Of a stretch of 7,577 nucleotides of DNA, positions 1-5,240 are shown in pieces. The translations under genes and the position numbers were made by a program. Origin of the DNA: Sphingomonadales bacterium (GTDB lineage: Bacteria; Pseudomonadota; Alphaproteobacteria; Sphingomonadales; Sphingomonadaceae); contig JAIXPM010000232.1 of the NCBI GenBank assembly GCA_027486275.1, forward strand, positions 1 through 7,577. Reading direction: 5' to 3'. The notes below the pieces were generated by a model. It saw only the letters and a program-made list of their open reading frames with translations. It ran no database searches and was not told the DNA's origin. Position 1 is the first letter of the stretch. The number at the start of each line of letters is the position of its first letter.

Positions 1-131
1 GCTGCCGGTGCAACCGGTGCTGCCACCACCGGCGTCTCGGCGGCCGGCGTTTCAGCGGGCTTGTCAGCGCCGCCGCAGGCCGTCGTGAGCAGGGCCACCA
101 GAGTGAAACCGGACAGGGTGAGGACGCGCAT
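1..131 (-). CDS. Probable lipoprotein, N-terminal part only (cut by window edge)
   Basis: Forty-three N-terminal codons are visible; the rest lies beyond the window's left edge. The protein starts with a short basic residue (Arg2), then a hydrophobic stretch (about residues 4-18) ending LLTTAC-GG, with Cys19 as the likely lipidated residue. The box is imperfect because Thr, not Leu, is at -3. After it comes a low-complexity Ala/Pro/Thr/Val/Glu stretch typical of the linker that tethers a lipoprotein to the membrane. The ATG at 131-129 has a good ribosome binding site on the minus strand (AAAGGAG, nine bases upstream). It follows ccmB on the same strand after an 86-base gap, so it could be co-transcribed. 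The functional domain is not visible and no function is assigned. A cytochrome c-like or other periplasmic domain is possible given the ccm neighbours, but that is a guess. Confidence 0.6.
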   Translation of the reverse strand, partial: MRVLTLSGFTLVALLTTACGGADKPAETPAAETPVVAAPVAPA

Positions 132-217
132 GGGGCAATGCTCCTTTGCAAAATGCAGGGAACGACAAGTTACCACAACGTCATGTTTCCAGCCAATGAA
201 TGGCGACCAGCAGCCGC

Positions 218-844
218 CTATTCGGGACGGAGCGCCGCCGCCGCCGCGAATGGCGACACTGCCAGCGCCACGAGGCTGGCCGCCGCCAGCAGCCGGAACG
301 CACCAGCCACATCGCTACCCACGCCAAAGATCAGCACCGGCAGCGCCAGCGGCAGGACGATCAGCCCGGCCAACGCGCCCCCGCCCTTCAGGCCCGCCGT
401 GAGCGCAGCGGCCACCACGGCGAGGCTGGCCAGCGCCGGGGTGCCGAGCGCCAGGGCGATCGCGATGCGGGTGCCATCGCCCGCTGACAGGCCAAGCAAC
501 ACGCCCGCCACTGGCAGCGCTGCCAGCAACGGCACAGCAAAGCCGATCCAGTGGGCGATGATGCGTGCTGCACATACGAGTTCCAGCGCGATGCCGCGCG
601 CGATCAGCTGATCGATGCTGCCATCCTCCACGTCGGGGGCCAGCAGGGTTTCCACCGGCAACAGGCTGGCAAGCAAGGCGGAAACCCAGATGATGCCGGG
701 CGCGATGCGGGCGAGCAGCCGGGCATCGGGGCCGACGGCGAAGGGAAACAGGGCGGCGGCCAGCACGAAGAACATCACCGGCAGCCACAGTGCCGGGGAG
801 CGGGCGATGAGCAAAAGATCGCGGCGGAGGAGCGTGAAGAACAT
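218..844 (-). CDS. ccmB: Heme exporter membrane protein CcmB
   Basis: This 208-aa integral membrane protein matches CcmB, a membrane subunit of the CcmAB(C) ABC complex of system I cytochrome c maturation. The complex energises transfer of heme from CcmC to the heme chaperone CcmE at the periplasmic face. About six hydrophobic segments span the protein. The N-terminus (MFFTLLRRDLLLIARSP) and the segment LLAPDVEDGSIDQLIARG (about residues 67-84) are characteristic of the family; the acidic DVEDG loop is diagnostic. Length is slightly below the usual ~220 aa. Its ATG overlaps the ccmA stop codon by one base (TGATG on the minus strand), so translation is coupled and a two-gene unit is expected. 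No ccmC follows within the window: the next gene on this strand is a probable lipoprotein. Confidence 0.93.
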   Translation of the reverse strand: MFFTLLRRDLLLIARSPALWLPVMFFVLAAALFPFAVGPDARLLARIAPGIIWVSALLASLLPVETLLAPDVEDGSIDQLIARGIALELVCAARIIAHWIGFAVPLLAALPVAGVLLGLSAGDGTRIAIALALGTPALASLAVVAAALTAGLKGGGALAGLIVLPLALPVLIFGVGSDVAGAFRLLAAASLVALAVSPFAAAAALRPE

Positions 845-1416
845 CAGCCGAGCCGCAATACTTGCGCATCAGCCAGGCCGATATCGCCGTGAACCGCTGC
901 CACAATGAGGCCGCCTGCTGCCCGATGCTGGCCCATTGCGGCCGCCAGCAGGCCGGCGGATGCCGCATCGAGCCCGGCGGTGGGCTCGTCCAGCAACCAG
1001 CATTCCGCGCCTGCAGCGATCACCCGGGCGATGGCGGCGCGGCGTTTCTGGCCCGATGAAAGATGCCGGCACGGCACATCCACCAGCCCGGCCAGGTTCA
1101 TCGCCGCCAGCGCTTGGGCCAAGCGATCCCGCCCGCCATCCAGCCGCGCCCAATAGTCCAGCTCCGCGCCCAGGCTCTGGCGCGGTTTCAGCGCCACGTC
1201 ATGCCCGGCAAAGGCGCGGCGACCGCCGCCGCTCACACTGCCGGATTCGGCGCGCAGCAACCCGGCCAGCAGCCGCAGCAAGGATGATTTGCCGGCGCCG
1301 TTAGGACCGGTCAGCAGCAACGCGCCGCCCGGCGCCACCTGCGCCGAGACAGCCTCGAACAGCAGCCGCCCGCCGCGCCGGCAGGCCAGATTATCGATCA
1401 CGAGCGCATCCACCAC
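844..1416 (-). CDS. ccmA: Heme exporter ATP-binding protein CcmA
   Basis: This 190-aa ABC ATPase is the nucleotide-binding subunit of the cytochrome c maturation heme exporter and pairs with the adjacent CcmB at the cytoplasmic face of the inner membrane. Visible motifs: Walker A GPNGAGKS (37-44), ABC signature LSSGQ (119-123), Walker B WLLDE (140-144) with the following PTAGLD D-loop, and the switch His in AAVHGD (His176). The short form without extra domains is typical of CcmA. The start is GTG: an in-frame TAA lies 15 bases upstream, so only the two adjacent GTG codons (1416 or 1413) are likely starts. No strong ribosome binding site is visible, so expression may be modest. It is divergent from yciB and couples to ccmB by a one-base stop/start overlap. 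Confidence 0.94.
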   Translation of the reverse strand: MVDALVIDNLACRRGGRLLFEAVSAQVAPGGALLLTGPNGAGKSSLLRLLAGLLRAESGSVSGGGRRAFAGHDVALKPRQSLGAELDYWARLDGGRDRLAQALAAMNLAGLVDVPCRHLSSGQKRRAAIARVIAAGAECWLLDEPTAGLDAASAGLLAAAMGQHRAAGGLIVAAVHGDIGLADAQVLRLG

Positions 1417-1445
1417 GGCCCCGGCTTAATGGCTCCGTCGGGCTT

Positions 1446-1466
1446 CGTCACCCCCAAGAGGTGACG
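1446..1466. repeat. 7-bp inverted repeat between divergent ccmA and yciB
   Basis: CGTCACC (1446-1452) and GGTGACG (1460-1466) form a perfect 7-bp inverted repeat around a 7-base loop, in the short divergent region between ccmA and yciB. It could be an operator-like dyad or an RNA hairpin near the yciB start. If yciB began at the GTG at 1461, the dyad would overlap that codon. There is no further evidence for function, and a chance dyad in GC-rich DNA is possible. Confidence 0.3.
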
Positions 1467-1496
1467 TATGCCCGGTTCTTGGCTATCACTGCCGCC

Positions 1497-2123
1497 ATGC
1501 CCCCCACCGCTGAACGCCCGCAACTTTCAACCACCGCCCGCATGGCCATCAATTTTGGCCCGCTGCTGCTGTTCTTTGGCGCCAGCAAATTGGGCAAGGC
1601 GCTGCACGAACGCGGCCAGTTGCCCGGTCTGGCCGATGCCGAAGTGGCCAGCGCCGTTGTTGGCACGGCGGTGTTCGTGGTCGCCACGTTGATCGCGGCG
1701 CTGTGGCACTGGAGCAAGACGCGCCATCTGCCGGCTGCAATGATCTTCACCACGGTCATTGTCGTGCTGTTTGGCGGCCTCACCATCTGGCTGCAGGACA
1801 AGGCCTTCATTCAGCTGAAGCCCACCATCATCTACGGCGTGTTCGCCCTGTTGCTGTTCGGCGGCCTCGCCACCGGCCGGCCGACCCTGCAGCTGGTGAT
1901 GGAAGATGCCCTGCCCGGCCTGACCGACACGGGCTGGCGCCTGCTCACCCGCAACTGGGCGATCTTCTTCATCGCGCTGCTGATCGCCAACGAAACGGCG
2001 CGGCGCATGCTCGGCTATGATGACTGGCTCAGCTTCAAGGTGTGGGGCGTCACCGTGGCGATCTTCGTATTCACCCTCGCCCAGGGGCCACTGCTGGCCA
2101 AACATGGCCTGAAACTGGATTGA
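1497..2123 (+). CDS. yciB: Inner membrane septation protein A family (YciB/IspZ)
   Basis: This 208-aa multi-pass membrane protein has the layout of the YciB/IspZ (intracellular septation protein A) family. It carries the characteristic first segment INFGPLLLFFGASKLGKA, a middle LFGGLTIWLQDKAFIQLKPTI stretch (shown here as two overlapping landmarks, GLTIWLQD and FIQLKPTI), then GWRLLTRNWAIFF and a C-terminal FTLAQGPLLAKHG. About five hydrophobic segments are seen. Members are linked to cell envelope integrity and septation, but the biochemical role is unsettled. The start is uncertain: ATG 1497 gives an N-terminal tail of normal length; an in-frame GTG at 1461 would add 12 residues; a later ATG at 1542 sits just before the first membrane segment. 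None has a convincing ribosome binding site. The stop is 3 bases from the convergent pspF stop. Confidence 0.9.
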   Translation: MPPTAERPQLSTTARMAINFGPLLLFFGASKLGKALHERGQLPGLADAEVASAVVGTAVFVVATLIAALWHWSKTRHLPAAMIFTTVIVVLFGGLTIWLQDKAFIQLKPTIIYGVFALLLFGGLATGRPTLQLVMEDALPGLTDTGWRLLTRNWAIFFIALLIANETARRMLGYDDWLSFKVWGVTVAIFVFTLAQGPLLAKHGLKLD

Positions 2124-2126
2124 TCG

Positions 2127-3173
2127 TCATTCCCCCAACAACCCGTGCCGCTTCAGGGCATGGCGCAACTGGTCATAGGTGAGGTTGAGCGCGGCAGCGG
2201 TGCGGCGCTGGTTATGGCGGTGCTTTTCAAGCGCGCACTCCAGGATTTCCTTTTCATAGGCCGAAACGGCGCCGCGCAGATCGGTGATGCTCTCCAGTCG
2301 CGGTGCCGGCATGGCGGCGGCGGTGTCCACGGGGCTGATGCTGTGTGCGGGGCTCGGTGCGGGCATCGCGTGAGGCAGAACATGACTGGAGGTCGGCCGC
2401 CACGGCGATTCGAACGGATCGATCACCAATTGCCCCACCGCCGTTTCGGCATCGCCCCAGCGATAGAGCGCGCGTTCGACCACATTCTTCAGTTCGCGCA
2501 CATTGCCTGGCCAGGCCCAGGTGGCCAGCTGTTCCTGCACTTTCGAGGTGAAACCCGGAAAGCGCGGCCAACCCAGTTCGGCGGCCATGCGGCGGGCAAA
2601 ATGCAGCGCCAGTATGTCGATATCCTCGGCGCGCTCTCTGAGCGGCGGCAGGGTGATGACCTCGAAGCTCAGCCGGTCGAGCAGATCGGCGCGAAACCGC
2701 CCGCGCGCCACCAGGCCGGGCAGATCCTCGTTGGTGGCGCCCACCAGCCGCACATCGACACTGATCGGCTTGTTCGATCCCAGCCGGGTCAGCTCGCCAT
2801 ATTCCACCACCCTGAGCAGGCGTTCCTGTGCCTGTGATGAGAGGGTGCCGATTTCATCCAGGAACAGCGTGCCGCCATCGGCATCCTCGAATCGGCCAGC
2901 CCGCGCCCGCTGCGCACCGGTGAAGGCGCCGGGTTCATAACCGAACAATTCGGCATCGATCAGATTTTCCGGCAGCGCCGCGCAATTGAGGCTGACCAGA
3001 GTTTGCGACCAGCGCGGAGACAGGCGGTGCAGGCGATCGGCGATCAGTTCCTTGCCGGTGCCGCGCTCCCCGATCACCAGCACCGGGCGGTTCAGCGCCG
3101 CCGCAGCCGAGGCGCGTTCGACGGCATCGAGGAAGCTCAACGAAGAGCCGATCATCTGGGCTGGTGCGGCCAT
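2127..3173 (-). CDS. pspF: Phage shock protein operon activator PspF (sigma-54 enhancer-binding protein)
   Basis: PspF is a AAA+ ATPase that binds upstream enhancers and remodels sigma-54 RNA polymerase to open the pspA promoter; in known systems PspA binds it and inhibits it. From the ATG at 3173 the protein has 348 aa. Motifs: Walker A GERGTGKE (35-42), the sigma-54-contacting GAFTGA loop (82-87), Walker B GTLFLDE (101-107), the arginine-finger region FRADLLDRL, WPGNVRELKNVVERA, and a C-terminal Fis-type HTH (NQRRTAAALNLTYDQLRHAL). No receiver or GAF domain precedes the AAA+ core, as expected for PspF. A Pro/His/Ala-rich linker of about 45 residues joins core and HTH. An in-frame GTG at 3188 would add five residues, but ATG 3173 gives an N-terminus matching E. 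coli PspF length. It is divergent from the operon it should control, and its leader overlaps the putative enhancer repeats, which would allow autorepression. Confidence 0.96.
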   Translation of the reverse strand: MAAPAQMIGSSLSFLDAVERASAAAALNRPVLVIGERGTGKELIADRLHRLSPRWSQTLVSLNCAALPENLIDAELFGYEPGAFTGAQRARAGRFEDADGGTLFLDEIGTLSSQAQERLLRVVEYGELTRLGSNKPISVDVRLVGATNEDLPGLVARGRFRADLLDRLSFEVITLPPLRERAEDIDILALHFARRMAAELGWPRFPGFTSKVQEQLATWAWPGNVRELKNVVERALYRWGDAETAVGQLVIDPFESPWRPTSSHVLPHAMPAPSPAHSISPVDTAAAMPAPRLESITDLRGAVSAYEKEILECALEKHRHNQRRTAAALNLTYDQLRHALKRHGLLGE

Positions 3174-3181
3174 GCGATGAG

Positions 3182-3216
3182 TTGGCACATTTCCCCAATG
3201 TTTGGCAATTCTTGGC
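3182..3216 (+). promoter_or_regulatory. Putative PspF enhancer (UAS): three phased TTGGC repeats
   Basis: TTGGC occurs at 3182-3186, 3202-3206 and 3212-3216, with start-to-start spacings of 20 and 10 bases, i.e. on one face of the helix. Relative to the predicted sigma-54 start site (about 3309) they lie at roughly -127 to -93, the zone where PspF enhancers sit in enterobacteria. They fall in the 5' leader of pspF, fitting the known negative autoregulation of pspF by its own product. An A-tract with a near-match to the IHF core (TATCAA-A5-TTG, 3217-3230, one base too long) follows. Placement is well supported; the identity of the binding motif is inferred. Confidence 0.45.
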
Positions 3217-3244
3217 TATCAAAAAAATTGCGCGGCCACTTTGA

Positions 3245-3260
3245 ATTGAATGATTTCAAT
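3245..3260. repeat. AT-rich 6-bp inverted repeat in the psp control region
   Basis: ATTGAA (3245-3250) and TTCAAT (3255-3260) form a perfect dyad with a 4-base centre, about 50-65 bases upstream of the predicted sigma-54 start site. The patch stands out as AT-rich in a GC-rich window. It may be a site for a DNA-bending or regulatory protein between enhancer and promoter, or part of the pspF promoter on the other strand. No known consensus fits exactly. Confidence 0.3.
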
Positions 3261-3282
3261 ATGTTGGAGCGACATCGGCACT

Positions 3283-3298
3283 TGGCACGACCCATGCA
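3283..3298 (+). promoter_or_regulatory. Sigma-54 (-24/-12) promoter of the psp operon
   Basis: TGGCAC (3283-3288), five bases, then ATGCA (3294-3298) matches the sigma-54 consensus TGGCAC-N5-TTGCA at all but one position. The invariant GG (3284-3285) and GC (3296-3297) are separated by exactly ten bases, as required. Transcription is predicted to start near 3309, giving a leader of about 42 bases to the first ATG at 3351. The adjacent pspF gene supplies the matching enhancer-binding activator, so function is well supported by context. Confidence 0.88.
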
Positions 3299-3313
3299 AT
3301 ACAACTGGCATGA

Positions 3314-3330
3314 GCGGCACCCCCTGCCGC
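3314..3330 (+). other. 5'-proximal leader hairpin of the psp mRNA
   Basis: GCGGCA (3314-3319) pairs perfectly with TGCCGC (3325-3330) around a loop of five C residues. It lies at about +6 to +22 of the predicted sigma-54 transcript and upstream of the AGGAG ribosome binding site (3339-3343). A hairpin at the extreme 5' end commonly stabilises an mRNA; it leaves the ribosome binding site free. The role is inferred from position. Confidence 0.4.
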
Positions 3331-3350
3331 CACACAACAGGAGAAACACA

Positions 3351-3488
3351 ATGAGCACCCTTTATAACAGCTTCGGTCGCAACGTGATGGCCCTGATGGC
3401 CGCCCTGCTGATCGGCACCACCTTCGTCGCCGCCGCCACTGGCCCTGCCATGGTGACGCCGGCCGTGAACAACGATATCATTGCGTGA
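3351..3488 (+). CDS. Small membrane or exported protein, first gene of the psp operon (45 aa)
   Basis: This short reading frame of 45 codons starts at an ATG with a strong AGGAG site seven bases upstream, placed directly downstream of the sigma-54 promoter. The protein has a short polar N-terminus with one basic residue (Arg10), a hydrophobic helix (about residues 12-29, ending FVAAATGPA) and a short tail ending VNNDIIA. This reads as either a signal peptide with a tiny mature peptide, with possible cleavage around Ala29, or a single-pass membrane peptide. Classical enterobacterial psp operons start with pspA, so this is an added gene. It is separated from pspA by a strong hairpin, so its mRNA segment may be made or preserved in excess. 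I do not recognise a named family. A role in sensing or signalling envelope stress is conceivable from context only. Confidence 0.72.
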   Translation: MSTLYNSFGRNVMALMAALLIGTTFVAAATGPAMVTPAVNNDIIA

Positions 3489-3500
3489 ACAAAGCGATAA

Positions 3501-3557
3501 TGACTGGGGCCCTGGTTCCCCTCGCCCGCCCCCTCTTGGTGGAACCGGCCCCAGTCA
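3501..3557 (+). other. Strong intercistronic hairpin between the leader small gene and pspA
   Basis: TGACTGGGGCC (3501-3511) pairs perfectly with GGCCCCAGTCA (3547-3557). After a 2-base bulge, GGTTCC (3514-3519) pairs with GGAACC (3541-3546), leaving a C-rich 21-base loop. That is a 17-bp stem in the 125-base gap between the small protein gene and pspA. No T-run follows on either strand, so it is not a standard intrinsic terminator. It may stabilise the 3' end of a processed upstream mRNA, mark an RNase site, or attenuate transcription into pspA. Confidence 0.7.
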
Positions 3558-3613
3558 AAACATCAGCCCACACGCTGACAAAGACCAAGTTCGAATTTCT
3601 GGAGATCAGACCA

Positions 3614-4291
3614 ATGGGCATTTTTTCCCGCACCCGCGACATCATCGCTGCCAACGTGACCGACCTGCTCGACCGGGCTGAAGACCCGGCCAAGATGATC
3701 CGCATGATCATCATGGAGATGGAGGAAACGCTGGTGGAAGTGCGCGCGTCTGCGGCCCGCACCATCGCTGATCAGAAGGAAATGAAGCGCGCCATGATCA
3801 AGGCGCAGCAGGCCGTGCAGGATTGGCAGGACAAGGCCGAACTCGCCCTTTCGAAGGGCCGTGAGGATCTGGCCAAGGCCGCGCTGGTCGAAAAGAACAA
3901 GGCCAAGGGCTTCATCGACACCACCCAGGTGGAGATCGATCTGCTGGGCGAAACGCTCGCCCTGAACGAAGCGGACATCGCCAAGCTGGAAAGCAAATTG
4001 CGCGAAGCCCGCAACCGCCAGAACGCCCTGATCAACCGCATCGAGAGCGCCACCCAGCGTTCGAAGCTGCGCGAGATGATCCGCGGGCCTCGTGTGGAAG
4101 AGGCCTTCAGCCGCTTTGAAGTGCTGGAACGCCGTGCCGACATGGCCGAAGGCCGCGCCGACGCGCTGGGCCTGGCCGATGGCACCGGCACCCGCAACCT
4201 GGCCGACGAATTCGCCGCGTTGCAGGACAATGATGAAGTGGATGCCGAAATCGCCGCCATGAAGGCGCGTCTCGGCAAGACGGAGGGCTGA
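3614..4291 (+). CDS. pspA: Phage shock protein A (PspA/IM30 family, ESCRT-III-like)
   Basis: PspA is a peripheral inner-membrane protein that assembles on stressed membranes and, when unbound, inhibits PspF. The 225-aa product is close to the E. coli length of 222 aa. Signature features: N-terminal amphipathic helix MGIFSRTRDIIAANV, then AEDPAKMIRMIIMEMEETLVEVR (landmarks AEDP and EMEETLVEVR), the coiled-coil region with WQDKAELALSKGREDLAKAA, and EEAFSRFEVLERR. It is nearly all helix and highly charged. The frame stays open upstream to a GTG at 3485, but that extension crosses the intercistronic hairpin and lacks family similarity. ATG 3614 has GGAGA about eight bases upstream and gives the canonical MGIFSR start. 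pspB follows after four bases, and the pspB ribosome binding site lies within the end of pspA. Confidence 0.97.
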   Translation: MGIFSRTRDIIAANVTDLLDRAEDPAKMIRMIIMEMEETLVEVRASAARTIADQKEMKRAMIKAQQAVQDWQDKAELALSKGREDLAKAALVEKNKAKGFIDTTQVEIDLLGETLALNEADIAKLESKLREARNRQNALINRIESATQRSKLREMIRGPRVEEAFSRFEVLERRADMAEGRADALGLADGTGTRNLADEFAALQDNDEVDAEIAAMKARLGKTEG

Positions 4292-4295
4292 TCTG

Positions 4296-4565
4296 ATGGA
4301 TGTCACCGGAGTCATTGCCCTCTGCCTCGGCATCGGTTTGCCGGTCATCGGCCTGCCTTGGCTGATCATGCACTATGTCACCAAGTGGAAGAGCCAGACC
4401 GGCATCAGCCAGCAGGACGAAGCCCTGCTCGATGAACTCCATGATCTCGCCCGCCGGCTCGACCAGCGTATCGAAACCGTCGAACGCATCATGGCCGCCG
4501 AGAACCCCAATTGGAAGGACAGCCGGATCGCCGACATGTCCGATCAACGCCGCCAGCTGCGCTGA
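4296..4565 (+). CDS. pspB: Phage shock protein B (PspB)
   Basis: PspB is a small inner-membrane protein that, with PspC, senses envelope stress and relieves PspA inhibition of PspF. This 89-aa version has a transmembrane helix at about residues 5-27 ending in the aromatic/basic HYVTKWK, then a cytoplasmic coiled coil (about 38-66). That leads to the diagnostic motif RIETVERIMAAENPNWKDS (58-76), matching the E. coli RIQALESILDAEHPNWRDR end. The residues after NPNW form an extra tail of about 16 residues relative to the 74-aa E. coli protein. A GGAGGG site eight bases upstream of the ATG lies in the pspA 3' end. The coiled-coil core (R-I-x-x-[LV]-E-x-I) recurs in the four small proteins downstream. 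Confidence 0.95.
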   Translation: MDVTGVIALCLGIGLPVIGLPWLIMHYVTKWKSQTGISQQDEALLDELHDLARRLDQRIETVERIMAAENPNWKDSRIADMSDQRRQLR

Positions 4566-4611
4566 ACCGGCAACCGGACCCCCAATATTCCCCCTGAGGA
4601 GGGCCAAGAAA

Positions 4612-4800
4612 ATGAGCCGCCAGTTTCTCGTCAACAAGACCGAAGGCAAGTTCCTCGGTGTGTGCGCCGGCATCGCCAATTATTTCGGCTGGGATGCCAC
4701 GATAGTTCGCATTGGCTTTGTCGCTGCCGCCGTGTTCGGCTTTGGCTCGCCGGTGATCCTGTACCTGCTGATCGCGCTGATCGCGCCCTCAACCTATTGA
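4612..4800 (+). CDS. Minimal PspC-domain membrane protein (first PspC copy, 62 aa)
   Basis: This small protein consists of little more than a PspC domain. It has a short N-terminus (FLVNKTEGKFLG), the family hallmark GVCAGIANYFGWD (16-28), TIVRIGF, then a hydrophobic helix to the C-terminus ending ALIAPSTY. It lacks the periplasmic or cytoplasmic tail of classical PspC. A GAGGAGG site precedes the ATG at 4612. It shares long identical or near-identical stretches with the second PspC (GVCAGIA-x-YFGWD-x-T-x-VRIGF), indicating a tandem duplication followed by loss or gain of the tail. It may form heteromers with the full-length copy or with PspB, an inference from family roles. Short PspC-domain proteins are known widely, so the domain call is firm and the specific role is not. 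Confidence 0.9.
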   Translation: MSRQFLVNKTEGKFLGVCAGIANYFGWDATIVRIGFVAAAVFGFGSPVILYLLIALIAPSTY

Positions 4801-4809
4801 CCCGCCTCC

Positions 4810-4831
4810 CCGGCGCCTTCGTCAGCGCCGG
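4810..4831 (+). other. Intercistronic hairpin between the two pspC copies
   Basis: CCGGCGC (4810-4816) pairs perfectly with GCGCCGG (4825-4831) over an 8-base loop containing TTCG. It fills much of the 49-base gap between the two PspC genes. No T-run follows, so termination is unlikely; mRNA processing or stabilisation is possible. Confidence 0.45.
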
Positions 4832-4849
4832 CCAACAGGGAAAATCGAA

Positions 4850-5230
4850 ATGTCTGAAAGCCGCACCCGCTTCTACCTCGACAAACGCAACGGCAAGATC
4901 ATGGGCGTTTGCGCCGGCATCGCCGATTATTTCGGCTGGGATGTCACACTCGTCCGCATCGGCTTTGCCATCGGCGCCATCATGGGCGGCGGTTCCACCA
5001 TCCTGGCCTATCTGGCCATCGGCTGGATCGCCAATGCCAAGCCGAACACGCTGTATGATCAAAGCCCGGAACGCGTGGAATTCTGGCGCGACGTGCGGGT
5101 GGCGCCCAAGCGCACCCTGCGTGATGTGAACGCCCAGTTCCGTGATGCCGATCGCCGCCTGCGCGATCTGGAATATCACCTCACCAGCGACAGCCGCCAA
5201 CTGGCTGACGAAATCGAAAAGCTGCGTTGA
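4850..5230 (+). CDS. pspC: Phage shock protein C (PspC), full-length copy
   Basis: PspC is the inner-membrane partner of PspB in stress sensing, and in enterobacteria its cytoplasmic part can bind PspA. The 126-aa length is close to E. coli PspC (119 aa). Features: N-terminal FYLDKRNGKIMG, the hallmark GVCAGIADYFGWD (19-31), TLVRIGF, and a hydrophobic segment to about residue 61 with a Gly-rich patch (MGGGST) in the middle. A charged linker follows, then a C-terminal helix with FRDADRRLRDLEYHLTSD (97-114), close to the E. coli tail (RLREMERYVTSD). The end, SRQLADEIEKLR, is strikingly like the ends of the next proteins in the operon. The ATG at 4850 has an AGGG-containing weak site upstream. 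The next gene starts ten bases after its stop. Confidence 0.94.
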   Translation: MSESRTRFYLDKRNGKIMGVCAGIADYFGWDVTLVRIGFAIGAIMGGGSTILAYLAIGWIANAKPNTLYDQSPERVEFWRDVRVAPKRTLRDVNAQFRDADRRLRDLEYHLTSDSRQLADEIEKLR

Positions 5231-5240
5231 GGATCGAGCC

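Noticed and set aside
3183..3198. Second sigma-54 promoter at the TGGCAC near 3183
   Set aside because: The -12 GC element is missing at the required ten-base spacing, so only the -24 half matches; it fits better as one of the enhancer repeats.
3217..3230. IHF binding site between enhancer and promoter
   Set aside because: TATCAA and TTG are present but separated by five bases rather than four, and the A-tract makes chance matches likely; it is mentioned only as a near-match.
3152..3358. Minus-strand open frame covering the psp control region (68 codons)
   Set aside because: It overlaps the sigma-54 promoter and the pspF start in another frame and has no credible start context or domain.
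3501..3557. Intrinsic terminator after the small leader gene
   Set aside because: The stem is strong, but the following bases are CAAAACATC-like without a T-run on the plus strand, and no T-run is present on the minus side either; it was kept as a hairpin of unknown role.
3485..3613. N-terminal extension of pspA from a GTG at 3485 (43 extra residues)
   Set aside because: It runs through the intercistronic hairpin, has no PspA similarity, and the downstream ATG at 3614 has a good ribosome binding site and gives the canonical MGIFSR start.
3563..4369. Long minus-strand open frame opposite pspA (268 codons)
   Set aside because: It is a shadow of GC-rich codon bias in pspA; its composition is His/Gly/Leu-rich with no recognisable domain and no supporting start signals.
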